From Bacillota bacterium (GTDB lineage: Bacteria > Bacillota > Clostridia > Acetivibrionales > DSM-2933), in contig JAEYYB010000021.1 in assembly GCA_023430975.1 (NCBI GenBank), positions 1 to 61,661 on the forward strand: a stretch of DNA of 61,661 bases, in the 5' to 3' direction. Position numbers and translations under genes: made by a program. Shown one piece after another: positions 8,380-16,820 of this stretch. Each line of letters opens with the position of its first letter. Within the stretch, counting starts at the first letter, position 1. The notes beneath the pieces were generated by a model, which was not told where the DNA came from, did no database searches, and worked only from the letters and a program-made list of their open reading frames with translations.

Positions 8380-9645
8380 ATGAAAAACTTTATGAAACAG
8401 TCACGGGAAATATTTTATAAAGAACGTAAAAAGCTTACTTTTTCTTTTAGTTGGTATAACCGTTTATACAAGCCCAAGTGGATGACCAAATTAATGGATC
8501 GAAGATTCGAGGATACATACAGACATCAGAGAATTCTTTATAAAAATGGCAGGATTGCTATGGGAAAAATAGTCCAGTCAAATACACTGCTTTTTAATGC
8601 TGGCAAAGACGATTCGCCAGCAGCTATGGTTTATTCCGAAGATCCCTATTTTGAGGAAAATCCCGAAAAGCTCAAAAAAATAGCATCTTACTTGTACAGT
8701 ATTAAAGGTGTTAAATGCGAGGATGAAGACTTACAGATATTTTCAGACATTTTACAGGATGAATTTGTGACTTTATTTAATTTCAAAGTTCCTGAAAAAA
8801 TTACTTTTGGCAAAAATGTTTATTTTACATCTTTTATGGTGGTAAGGAATCATCTTCCTAATGGATATATTGATTTTGAATATTTTCCTGTTATTATTTA
8901 TCCCGAAAAGACGGAGGCGTCTATTATTCTTCCAAGTAAATACTGGATACCGGAACCTAAAGATGTTATTACATTGAGAACCATGAATAAAAATATAGAT
9001 CTAATCAATCTTGATCCTGAAAAATATATTATGATGGTAGAAAAGTTTATTGAGTATGCGATATATAAAAGTAGAACTGCGTGGTGGAGTAGAGATGAAT
9101 GGAGAAGGAGGATTTTGCATTTTAGATATCAAAAATCCACAGCACTTATTAACAATGGAAATATGAAAGAAGCAAAGGAATTTCTTTATGAGCTGCTTGA
9201 TGAAATTAATGCCCCTGAAGGTCATAGAACAAGCGATACTTTCTATATGTTAGTACTTTTTAATATTGCGTCAGTACTTATATATTGTGAAAAATTTGAA
9301 GAGGCAAAGGAAAAAATTGAATTAATCAAGATAACTTTTTCCAACTTGAAGCACCAAAAGTACATAGAGACTTTTGACAAGTTACTTAAATTCAAAGAAA
9401 TGGAACTTAATATCCTGCATGATGACTTGGAAAAGGGTGGACGATACCTTCAAGAGCTTCTTTCAGTAAAGAGCAATGAGACGGAAAGAGGAAATTTACT
9501 GCTGTACAAGGGAATATACCACTATAAAAGAAATGAGAAAGATGAAGCGTTGGAGTGTTTAAAGGAATCTTCTAATATATTAAAAGCACCATATCAATCA
9601 CAAAAAATCCAATACTATATTAAAAGTGTCACTTTTAATATTTAA
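8380..9645 (+). CDS. Hypothetical protein with TPR-like C-terminal half
   Basis: I chose the ATG at 8380 because AAGGAG lies 8 bp upstream; an in-frame ATG at 8341 has no ribosome binding site. The 421-residue product has a basic N-terminus, a middle part of unknown fold (residues about 60-220) and a helical C-terminal half with TPR-like hairpins (ALINNGNMKEAKEFLYELL, EEAKEKIELIK, KDEALECLKESSNIL). No signal peptide or membrane segment is obvious. It diverges from the J-domain/TPR gene across a short AT-rich gap, so the two may share control. Its last residues (IKSVTFNI) are encoded by a palindrome made of hairpin-element ends. The family is not recognised. Confidence 0.6.
   Translation: MKNFMKQSREIFYKERKKLTFSFSWYNRLYKPKWMTKLMDRRFEDTYRHQRILYKNGRIAMGKIVQSNTLLFNAGKDDSPAAMVYSEDPYFEENPEKLKKIASYLYSIKGVKCEDEDLQIFSDILQDEFVTLFNFKVPEKITFGKNVYFTSFMVVRNHLPNGYIDFEYFPVIIYPEKTEASIILPSKYWIPEPKDVITLRTMNKNIDLINLDPEKYIMMVEKFIEYAIYKSRTAWWSRDEWRRRILHFRYQKSTALINNGNMKEAKEFLYELLDEINAPEGHRTSDTFYMLVLFNIASVLIYCEKFEEAKEKIELIKITFSNLKHQKYIETFDKLLKFKEMELNILHDDLEKGGRYLQELLSVKSNETERGNLLLYKGIYHYKRNEKDEALECLKESSNILKAPYQSQKIQYYIKSVTFNI
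9617..9641. repeat. Solo palindrome of element ends inside a gene's 3' end
   Basis: ATATTAAAAGTG, one base, CACTTTTAATAT: a perfect 12-bp palindrome identical to the terminal repeats of the hairpin elements joined head to head. It supplies the last codons of the gene ending at 9645. Confidence 0.6.
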
Positions 9646-9929
9646 AAATGTGCAGATGATTAAAGCCAAATTGTATAAATATCGGCATTTTTTTAAAAAT
9701 TGTTTATTACTTGAGAAAAATATCTTTAAATTATCCTAATTTTAGTGTATGATATATTTATTGTAAATAAAATGTTGGAAAGTAATCCTTAAGATTACAA
9801 GTTACACTTGATCTCAAATTTACCATTTAATGCAGCTGTTGCAAAAGAAGATAGTATTATATAGAGTTATGTATTATTTTAATTTGTGAACTGATATAAT
9901 TATAATTTCAGAAGAAAAGGAAGTTTGAG

Positions 9930-11525
9930 ATGGAAAATACAGTTGTCAATTCAGGAAGGAAATCAAATGATATCCATAACAAAACCAGCATGTACTCGAA
10001 ATTGCGGGCTGCCCTAAAAGAAAGGATATCATTGCTATTCTTTATCATTTTAGTAATCCATGTTTGTATTGTCATTACACAGGCTTCTAATTGTTTACCT
10101 ATAAAACTCAGGGCTTTCGCTGGAATCATAGAGTTTGGCTTGTCAGCATTTCTTTCTTATCGTTTTGGTTATGTAGGATTGTTAGTATCGATGATAACTA
10201 ATGGAATTGCTGCTCTTAATATGTTTATGGTATCAAATTATGTAGCTGGTGTTGTTGCAAAAAGCACAACACATTTGCCTGAAGATATTGAACAGGTGAC
10301 AAACAGTACAGCAGGGCTGCTTTTTTCTTTAGCTGGTACCAGGACTGCTCTTATAGTAGCTTCAATCATGATTGCATATACATCTGAGCAGGGAAGAAAG
10401 CATATAAAAAGGTTGGAATGGCTAGCAAATATAGATGGCGTAACTGGTGTATTCAATCATAGATATTTTCAATCAAAACTTGAAGAAGAGATAGCTAAAG
10501 CTAATGAAAAAGACAGCACTTTAGGTATGATAATGATTGATTTGGATAACTTTAAAAAATTTAATGACAATTATGGTCATAAAGCTGGGGATCTACTGCT
10601 GTCTAAAACCTCTGAAATATTTATGAATGAAACAAGAGAAAAGGATATTGTCTGCAGGTATGGAGGAGATGAATTTGCCATACTGTTGCCGGATGCAAAT
10701 TCAGAAGGAATATTATCTGTTATTGAGCGTATAAGAAAATCTTTTGCTAAAATGGCTGGTTTGGAGGAATATTTTTCATTACTGGATAAAGTTACATTGT
10801 CTGCAGGATATTCCATATACCCAGCCCTAGCAAAGAATAAGGATGACTTAATTATGCAGGCAGATAGTGCTCTTTATCAGGCAAAGAATATGGGAAGAAA
10901 TAACGTTCAGCTTTATAGGGATATTTTTGAAGATATTAAATACTTTTTTGACTCAGATGAGCAATTGTTTGGCGGGCTAAGGGCTCTTTTAGGTACTGTA
11001 TCTGCAAAAGACAAGTATACATTAGGACATTCGGAACGTGTTATGGATTACGCAGTTATGATAGGCAGAGCAATGGGACTTGGAGGGGAGAGGATAAGGC
11101 TTCTTAAAATAGCAGCCTTATTGCATGATATAGGTAAAGTAGAAATTCCTGAATCTGTGCTTAATAAGAGCGGGCCATTATCTGAAGATGATCTTAAGCT
11201 GCTTCAAAGGCATCCAAGTTATAGTGCGGATATATTAGAACCGTTGTCAGGCATTGACCAATTAATAGATTCAATAAAGCACCATCATGAAAGATATGAT
11301 GGAACAGGGTATCCAAACAGAATTAAAGGAAATGATATACCTCTTGAGGCCAGGATTTTGTGCGTAGCCGATTCCTTTGATGCAATGCTGTCAGATAGGC
11401 CATATAGAAAAGGTATGAAAATAGATGAGGTTATAGAAGAACTGCAAAAGAATGCAGGTACCCAGTTTGATCCATATGCTGTTCAAGCTTTTCTAAGTAC
11501 TCTTAATGCCAATTATGCTGTCTGA
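9930..11525 (+). CDS. Membrane-bound GGDEF / HD-GYP cyclic-di-GMP protein
   Basis: This 531-residue protein starts with about four membrane segments (residues 35-155). A diguanylate cyclase domain follows, with the intact motif RYGGDEF near residue 242, then an HD-GYP phosphodiesterase domain with HDIGK near residue 398 and HHERYDGTGYP near 451. Both opposing activities look chemically possible: GGDEF domains make cyclic-di-GMP and HD-GYP domains degrade it, so the protein may switch with a membrane signal. AAGGAAG lies upstream of the ATG. It stands alone, with nearly 300 bp of AT-rich DNA before it. No cyclic-di-GMP riboswitch was recognised there. Confidence 0.88.
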   Translation: MENTVVNSGRKSNDIHNKTSMYSKLRAALKERISLLFFIILVIHVCIVITQASNCLPIKLRAFAGIIEFGLSAFLSYRFGYVGLLVSMITNGIAALNMFMVSNYVAGVVAKSTTHLPEDIEQVTNSTAGLLFSLAGTRTALIVASIMIAYTSEQGRKHIKRLEWLANIDGVTGVFNHRYFQSKLEEEIAKANEKDSTLGMIMIDLDNFKKFNDNYGHKAGDLLLSKTSEIFMNETREKDIVCRYGGDEFAILLPDANSEGILSVIERIRKSFAKMAGLEEYFSLLDKVTLSAGYSIYPALAKNKDDLIMQADSALYQAKNMGRNNVQLYRDIFEDIKYFFDSDEQLFGGLRALLGTVSAKDKYTLGHSERVMDYAVMIGRAMGLGGERIRLLKIAALLHDIGKVEIPESVLNKSGPLSEDDLKLLQRHPSYSADILEPLSGIDQLIDSIKHHHERYDGTGYPNRIKGNDIPLEARILCVADSFDAMLSDRPYRKGMKIDEVIEELQKNAGTQFDPYAVQAFLSTLNANYAV

Positions 11526-11613
11526 TTTTAAATTGATTAAGTTATACACTTTTTCTTATATGATGTAAATATACAAAGATTTTAACTGTGGTTAAAAGGT
11601 ATTTTAATTAAAT

Positions 11614-11714
11614 ATATGAAAAGTGAATAATCTTTTACATTTGTCTATCGCAAATCCCGTAAAAGTGTTCGTTATTTGCTCTGACAAATGTAAGATTAAT
11701 AACACTTTTCATAT
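11614..11714 (+). repeat. Hairpin element copy 3 (101-bp subfamily B)
   Basis: It is bounded by ATATGAAAAGTG and CACTTTTCATAT and folds into one hairpin around the loop CCCGTAAAAGTGTTCGTT. It fills most of the 300-bp gap between the GGDEF/HD-GYP gene and the gene at 11826, whose leader it may occupy. Confidence 0.85.
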
Positions 11715-11825
11715 AGTACGTATTACCTATATAAAAATGAATCCAAAAAACTATCCATTTTGCCTCAATATCCTACATAACCTCTCGTCAAAGAATGATA
11801 TCATTGAAATAGAGAGGTATTTTTT

Positions 11826-13205
11826 ATGTTGAGTTCTATAAAATCTGATTTTCTTCAATATCCCCAGTGGTATAGCCTTGAAAGGGAAACCGGAATAACA
11901 ATTAATAAATTGACAAATATAAAAGAGCTTTCTTTTTATTTGAAAAACTCCAATGAATTCATAAGGCGATTGGCAATATTAAGGATTAATGACCTTAAGC
12001 TTAAGGATTCCATTAGTGTTCTTATGGAAGTAATGGATGATTTGTCGGAAAGTCAAATGAATAAGGAGTTAGCGGCGTGGACAATTAAATCAATCAGCAG
12101 CAAATGGGGAATGGATATTTTCTTAAATCATAAGCTCCTCAATAAATATTGCGGTGATGAGAAATCAATTGATATTATGAGGTTTTCAATTCATGATATT
12201 GGGACACATGCAATTAAGTTTGAGTTGAGCGAAAATTTTTTGAAGGCTGAGTTGGATTCTGATACTGATAATTTGAGGCAAAGTGAAGACATAGAGCTTG
12301 AGTTCAGCTTCTCCACAAAGGAATGGTTTCTGGAATTAATGGAAGGTCTAATTGTCAGTATCAAAAATAACTGGATGAAGGTACCGGGGATTATCCTAAG
12401 GAATGTTAGAAAATTTATTGTTTTTATTGTACCTATATTGGTTGTATTGCCTGCGAAGACTGTTTTTAAAGGATTAAAAGGTATATATAAATCTATAGCC
12501 AGCAAAAATAATGATAAAAAGCTGATAAAACAAGATAAGAAGAATATTAAAAGGGAGTATTCAAGGAATCTACTTGATAGTAATGCTACAAAAACACCAT
12601 ACAGGCCGATTTTCGAGGAAGATAAGGTAACGTTTTCCGATTTGATGAAAAAAGGAGTATTTAAAGCGGCATATGTAATTTTAACACCTCTGCGACTGAT
12701 TCTAAGATACAAGAAATCAATATTTGCTCTATTACTATTGGCTTATTTGACATGTGCTTATACAAATCCCGGAAGAATTCTTGTCTATAAATACACAGGT
12801 ATGGATATTAAAGAGAAACAAGACCAAGTTGTAAAATATACCAGATCGGTTGTTGATAAATTGGTTCTTGAAACGGAGAATATATTAAAAGCATTTGATA
12901 ATAAAGAAATGAGCAGTTTGCCTCAATCTACATCAGAAAACAATAATGCCATGATTCAAAAGTCCGGAAGCAACCAACTAAAATTCATTGTAACAGCAAA
13001 AAAAGGGCTTTATTTAAGGGAGAGTCCTGACTCTGCTTCCAATAAACCTGCCATAGGCTTGCTTAAGTACAATTCCACTGTTACATACCTGAATATAAAC
13101 CAATCTGATAAAAACGGCATTAAGTGGTACTTGGTGAAGTCTCTAGATGGGAAAGAAGGATGGGCATCATCAAAATACCTTAAGGAAGTAAGGAGTGACA
13201 AATGA
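11826..13205 (+). CDS. Membrane protein with C-terminal SH3b domain
   Basis: This 459-residue protein has a helical N-terminal part that looks like one or two HEAT-type repeats (FIRRLAILRINDLKLKDSIS), then a hydrophobic segment near residues 198-214 and another near 295-312. The C-terminal domain (about 382-455) is a bacterial SH3 fold: GLYLRESPDS, a middle GLLKYNSTVTYL and a final DGKEGWASSKYLKE. SH3b domains often bind cell-wall peptides, so the C-terminus probably faces outside. The ribosome binding site GAGAGG is modest. The next gene overlaps by the ATGA junction, so the two are coupled. The function is unknown. Confidence 0.65.
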   Translation: MLSSIKSDFLQYPQWYSLERETGITINKLTNIKELSFYLKNSNEFIRRLAILRINDLKLKDSISVLMEVMDDLSESQMNKELAAWTIKSISSKWGMDIFLNHKLLNKYCGDEKSIDIMRFSIHDIGTHAIKFELSENFLKAELDSDTDNLRQSEDIELEFSFSTKEWFLELMEGLIVSIKNNWMKVPGIILRNVRKFIVFIVPILVVLPAKTVFKGLKGIYKSIASKNNDKKLIKQDKKNIKREYSRNLLDSNATKTPYRPIFEEDKVTFSDLMKKGVFKAAYVILTPLRLILRYKKSIFALLLLAYLTCAYTNPGRILVYKYTGMDIKEKQDQVVKYTRSVVDKLVLETENILKAFDNKEMSSLPQSTSENNNAMIQKSGSNQLKFIVTAKKGLYLRESPDSASNKPAIGLLKYNSTVTYLNINQSDKNGIKWYLVKSLDGKEGWASSKYLKEVRSDK

Positions 13206-13843
13206 TGAATGATCTAAAGCAAAAGTGTGAAAGGTCTGAATTAGCCTTGGAACTATTACTGGAATTGCAGGAGGTTTTAAAAGGGCTTTCAGAAATTGCA
13301 TTGGATATGGAAAAGAACTCCGATACCTTTTATAAAGAGTATTTAAATAACAGTTTACATTTAGTACAATCAGATATTGATAATTATAATTCAAACAACG
13401 ATAGGATAAAAAAGCTGAAGCTGGAAGTAACAGCTATTGTAAACGACTGGTTCAGCTTTGAAAAGGACACAAATGAAACAAAAAAACTCATATTTCCCAT
13501 AAAGCTTCATCTAAGAAAAAAACAGTTAAAGAATAAAATTAAAGAATTAAATGAATCAATTTCAAACACCAATATTGAAAATCGCTTTATTAAAGAAAAA
13601 TTGATAAGCTGGGAGCATGAGCTTGGCATTGAGTGTGTTAAAGCTATGAAATCAGGGGAGGATTTTGGCCAATATGAAAAATTGCTAAAAATAAAAAAAG
13701 AATTAATAGAAGAGTTAAAATATATCTTACCTACCATTCCGGGGATCTGCCCCCTAGAACTCGATCTTCAAAATATTGATGTATTTATTGGAAAATTTAG
13801 GAAATCACTTTCTTTTGAAACAATTGATTCTAATAAAAAATAG
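13202..13843 (+). CDS. Coiled-coil protein of unknown function
   Basis: This 213-residue, charged protein is almost entirely helical by composition (long K/E/N/L stretches such as HLRKKQLKNKIKELNESIS), which suggests coiled coils. It has no signal peptide or membrane segment. The ATG overlaps the stop of the SH3b gene (ATGA), so it is probably a partner of that membrane protein. No family is recognised. Confidence 0.6.
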   Translation: MMNDLKQKCERSELALELLLELQEVLKGLSEIALDMEKNSDTFYKEYLNNSLHLVQSDIDNYNSNNDRIKKLKLEVTAIVNDWFSFEKDTNETKKLIFPIKLHLRKKQLKNKIKELNESISNTNIENRFIKEKLISWEHELGIECVKAMKSGEDFGQYEKLLKIKKELIEELKYILPTIPGICPLELDLQNIDVFIGKFRKSLSFETIDSNKK

Positions 13844-14004
13844 TAAAGTAGTAAAAGTCATATATAATTGTTTTTGCAGTAAAATCACTTTAATGAGCGG
13901 CAAGCCTCTAATGCATATTAATAATTGGTAAAGCTTTGTGGATTATAATTGAATTATTATTCAAACACTATAGGAAAAAGGTTATAGAATCGGAGGTAAG
14001 CAAC

Positions 14005-14385
14005 ATGATTAATAAAATTGGAAAGATTACGATTTACGTAAATAACCAGGAAGAGGCAAAAAAGTTTTGGGTAGAAAAGGTGAATTTTGTTGTTAAATTT
14101 GAACAAGCAATGGGACCGTCAATGACATGGTTGGAAGTTGCTCCAAATACCGATGAGTTTACCACATTTATATTGTATGATAAAAATTTGATGATTAAAC
14201 AAAACCCAATGACCAATGTTTCACACCCTTCAATCATATTAAGTACGAAAGATATTGATAATGCCTATAAAAAAATGAAGGAGAACTTAGTTGAAGTCGG
14301 GGAACTTAAAGTGATGCCTTATGGAAAAATGTTTTCTTTCAAAGATCAGGATGGAAATGAGTACATGTTAAGAGAAGATAAATAA
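14005..14385 (+). CDS. Glyoxalase/bleomycin-resistance (VOC) family protein
   Basis: I start at the ATG at 14005 because CGGAGG lies upstream; the open frame goes back to 13936 without a binding site. The 126-residue product shows one VOC fold: MINKIGKITIYVNNQEEAK at the start, a middle ...WLEVAP, and the C-terminal strand pattern MPYGKMFSFKDQDGNEYML. Members bind a metal and act on small molecules (glyoxalase, dioxygenase or drug-binding types); the substrate cannot be told from sequence. A hairpin follows directly. Confidence 0.8.
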   Translation: MINKIGKITIYVNNQEEAKKFWVEKVNFVVKFEQAMGPSMTWLEVAPNTDEFTTFILYDKNLMIKQNPMTNVSHPSIILSTKDIDNAYKKMKENLVEVGELKVMPYGKMFSFKDQDGNEYMLREDK

Positions 14386-14393
14386 TTTAAACC

Positions 14394-14430
14394 GCATCGG
14401 CCTTTTTCTTATGTAAAGGCCGATGCTCTT
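14394..14430 (+). terminator. Hairpin terminator after the VOC gene
   Basis: GCATCGGCC pairs with GGCCGATGC across 15 bases, followed by a weak T-rich tail (TCTTCT). The stem is strong and begins within 10 bp of the stop codon. Confidence 0.7.
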
Positions 14431-14556
14431 CTATAAACTCCTTATTGTATAGGTTCATCCTACTTACATATATCTTGCGATATGTACTGCTTGCATTAAT
14501 GAGTTCATTATTAAGCTTTAGCAATTGTAATATTAATACACTTTTCGTATAGTTTA

Positions 14557-14565
14557 TGCTATAAT
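14557..14565 (+). promoter_or_regulatory. Extended -10 promoter for the FAD oxidoreductase
   Basis: TGCTATAAT fits TGnTATAAT and lies 47 bp before the ATG at 14612. No clear -35 box is seen. Confidence 0.45.
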
Positions 14566-14611
14566 GCTATTGTGAATTATGCAATTTAAGGGCAGTGAAA
14601 GGTAAGTAGAA

Positions 14612-16813
14612 ATGAATAAAAGAGTTGTAGTAGTATCTGCAGCGGCATTAGCTGTAATGATAATTCTGTTGTTTTTAAACGATTTATCAAGGAATGAGGC
14701 TGCACGGTATGTCAGCATCGAGGATAACTGGGAGGAATACGATACACGAAATTTTATTGAAGATATAAAGCTAAAAATGGTTTGTGATAAAAAAATTGAT
14801 TCAGTCAGCATAATATCAAAGGCATATGGGTTTAGTAAACTTCCTCAGAATATAGAAAAATACATTGGTGATCCTTTATATATAAATAGTGCGGCAAATT
14901 ATGAGTCGGCAAGTATTACTATAAAGTACGACCCTCTCCAAACCGGTGATTTTGATTTAAACAAAGTTATTGCACTAAGATACGACGATGAAATAAAAAG
15001 ATTTGAAGTTCTAGAAACTACTTTGGATAAGGAAAATAGTTTATTAAGTTTTAAAACTTCGCGATTGGGAGAATTTATTCTTGCAGAGAATAAATTAGGA
15101 GTTGAAAAAGGCGATCAAATAGATGAGAATACATATCAGCTGGATGTTAAAAATAATAAAAAGAAACCAGGTAATTATGTTTATGATACAGTAGTATACG
15201 GAGGAACATCGGCAGGAGTTATAGCTGCATGCAAAGCAGCAAGGCTTGGATTATCCGTCATACTGGTATCAAAGGATAAGCATCTTGGAGGAATGAGTTC
15301 ATCAGGCTTGAGTTTAGCTGATGTAAATGATGATGATTCAATAGGGGGTATGGCAAGGGAGTATTATTTAAGGGGCTTAATCTATTATTTTAAGAAATTT
15401 GAATCTGGTGGTGGGTATGACGATCAAGAAAAGAAAGACCTCATCAGGGTAAAAAAATATAAAACTATTGAGCCGCATGTTGCAGAAAACATATTTAATG
15501 AACTGATTAAGGAAGAAAATGTACCTGTGTTGTATGGAAAAAGCCTTAGCCTTAATAATGGGGACAAAGTACATAATAAAAGCATTCAATCAATTAAAAC
15601 AGAATCCGGAGACATAATTAATGGAAAAATATTTATCGATGCCTCATATGAGGGAGATTTAATGGCGAAAGCAGGTGTATCGTATACAGTCGGCCGTGAA
15701 GGAAACAGCGTATATGGTGAGGAAAATAACGGCATTCAATACAAGAACTCATTTTCCAGCCAGCAGCTTCCCCTTGGTATTGATCCTTACATTGACAAGT
15801 ATAATCCGGGACTCGGGTTTATAAACGGAATTAAGGAACTGGCAACAGAAGAAGGGGCAGGAGATAAGGGAATCCAGGCTTATTGTTTCAGAATGTGCCT
15901 TACAGATAGAATATCCAACATGGTTGACTACAAGGATGAAGATAATGATGGAATAAGGGATTATATAAAGCCGCCGGAAAATTATAATAAAGATGATTAT
16001 GAACTTTTATTCAGATATATTGAAGCTGAGAAAGACGGAAGACTCAGTGAGAATAAATTTAATAAGGGGCATAATACATTTTTTTGCCTCGACAGATTGC
16101 CCAATGGCAAAATCGATGCCAATAATTGCGGGCCGGTTTCAACAGATTATATAGGTTTTAATCATTCGTATCCTGAAGCAGGCCATGAACTGAGAGAATC
16201 CATAATGAAAAAACATGAGGATTATCAGAGGGGATTTTTGTGGACGCTTCAATTTTCCGATGACCCAAGAATACCTGATTATATAAAGAATTTTTATAAA
16301 AAATTCGGGCTTGCCAAAGATGAATTTAAAGATAATAATAACTGGCCTTATCAGATTTATGTAAGGGAAGCACGAAGGATGGTTTCAGATTATGTTATGA
16401 CAGAACATAACTGTATCGGCAATAAAGTGGCGGAAGATAGTATTGGATTGGCTTCGTACCCAATGGATTCACACAATGTACAAAGATATGTACATACTTA
16501 TAAATATGTAAAACACATTCAAAATGAAGGATGTATTTTTGTAGATAATTCATACAAATCCAGCTGGCCCATAAGTTACAGGTCTATAATCCCTAGGAAG
16601 GGTGAATGTACAAATCTCATAGTTCCTGTGGCTATCTCAGCTTCACATACTGCCTATGGATCAATCAGAATGGAGCCAACTTTTATGATTATGGCAGAGT
16701 CGGCTGTTGAGGCTGCTAAAATTGCCATAGAGGAGAGCTCCTGTATAGTCCAGAATGTGTCCTATGACAGATTAAAGGAAGAACTATTGCTGAGTGGGCA
16801 GATACTTATGTAG
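14612..16813 (+). CDS. Membrane-anchored FAD-dependent oxidoreductase
   Basis: This 733-residue protein begins with a hydrophobic segment (VVVVSAAALAVMIILLFL) that should be a signal anchor. About 160 residues of unrecognised beta-rich sequence follow. From about residue 190 there is an FAD_oxidored-type flavoprotein: dinucleotide motif YGGTSAGVIAACKAARLG, GGMSSSGLS, FIDASYEGDLMAKAG, and the C-terminal FAD contact YGSIRMEPTFMIMAE. Proteins of this family are often annotated xanthan-lyase-like or as glucose-inhibited-division-like oxidoreductases; the substrate is unknown. It converges on the ABC transporter gene, with stop codons only about 8 bp apart. Confidence 0.8.
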   Translation: MNKRVVVVSAAALAVMIILLFLNDLSRNEAARYVSIEDNWEEYDTRNFIEDIKLKMVCDKKIDSVSIISKAYGFSKLPQNIEKYIGDPLYINSAANYESASITIKYDPLQTGDFDLNKVIALRYDDEIKRFEVLETTLDKENSLLSFKTSRLGEFILAENKLGVEKGDQIDENTYQLDVKNNKKKPGNYVYDTVVYGGTSAGVIAACKAARLGLSVILVSKDKHLGGMSSSGLSLADVNDDDSIGGMAREYYLRGLIYYFKKFESGGGYDDQEKKDLIRVKKYKTIEPHVAENIFNELIKEENVPVLYGKSLSLNNGDKVHNKSIQSIKTESGDIINGKIFIDASYEGDLMAKAGVSYTVGREGNSVYGEENNGIQYKNSFSSQQLPLGIDPYIDKYNPGLGFINGIKELATEEGAGDKGIQAYCFRMCLTDRISNMVDYKDEDNDGIRDYIKPPENYNKDDYELLFRYIEAEKDGRLSENKFNKGHNTFFCLDRLPNGKIDANNCGPVSTDYIGFNHSYPEAGHELRESIMKKHEDYQRGFLWTLQFSDDPRIPDYIKNFYKKFGLAKDEFKDNNNWPYQIYVREARRMVSDYVMTEHNCIGNKVAEDSIGLASYPMDSHNVQRYVHTYKYVKHIQNEGCIFVDNSYKSSWPISYRSIIPRKGECTNLIVPVAISASHTAYGSIRMEPTFMIMAESAVEAAKIAIEESSCIVQNVSYDRLKEELLLSGQILM

Positions 16814-16820
16814 AATGTTG

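Noticed and set aside
9646..9929. Possible cyclic-di-GMP riboswitch upstream of the GGDEF/HD-GYP gene.
   Set aside because: No conserved GEMM core could be recognised in the AT-rich leader.
11623..11832. Forward ORF of 69 codons upstream of the SH3b gene.
   Set aside because: It lies mostly inside hairpin element copy 3 and has no binding site; a product of the repeat sequence.
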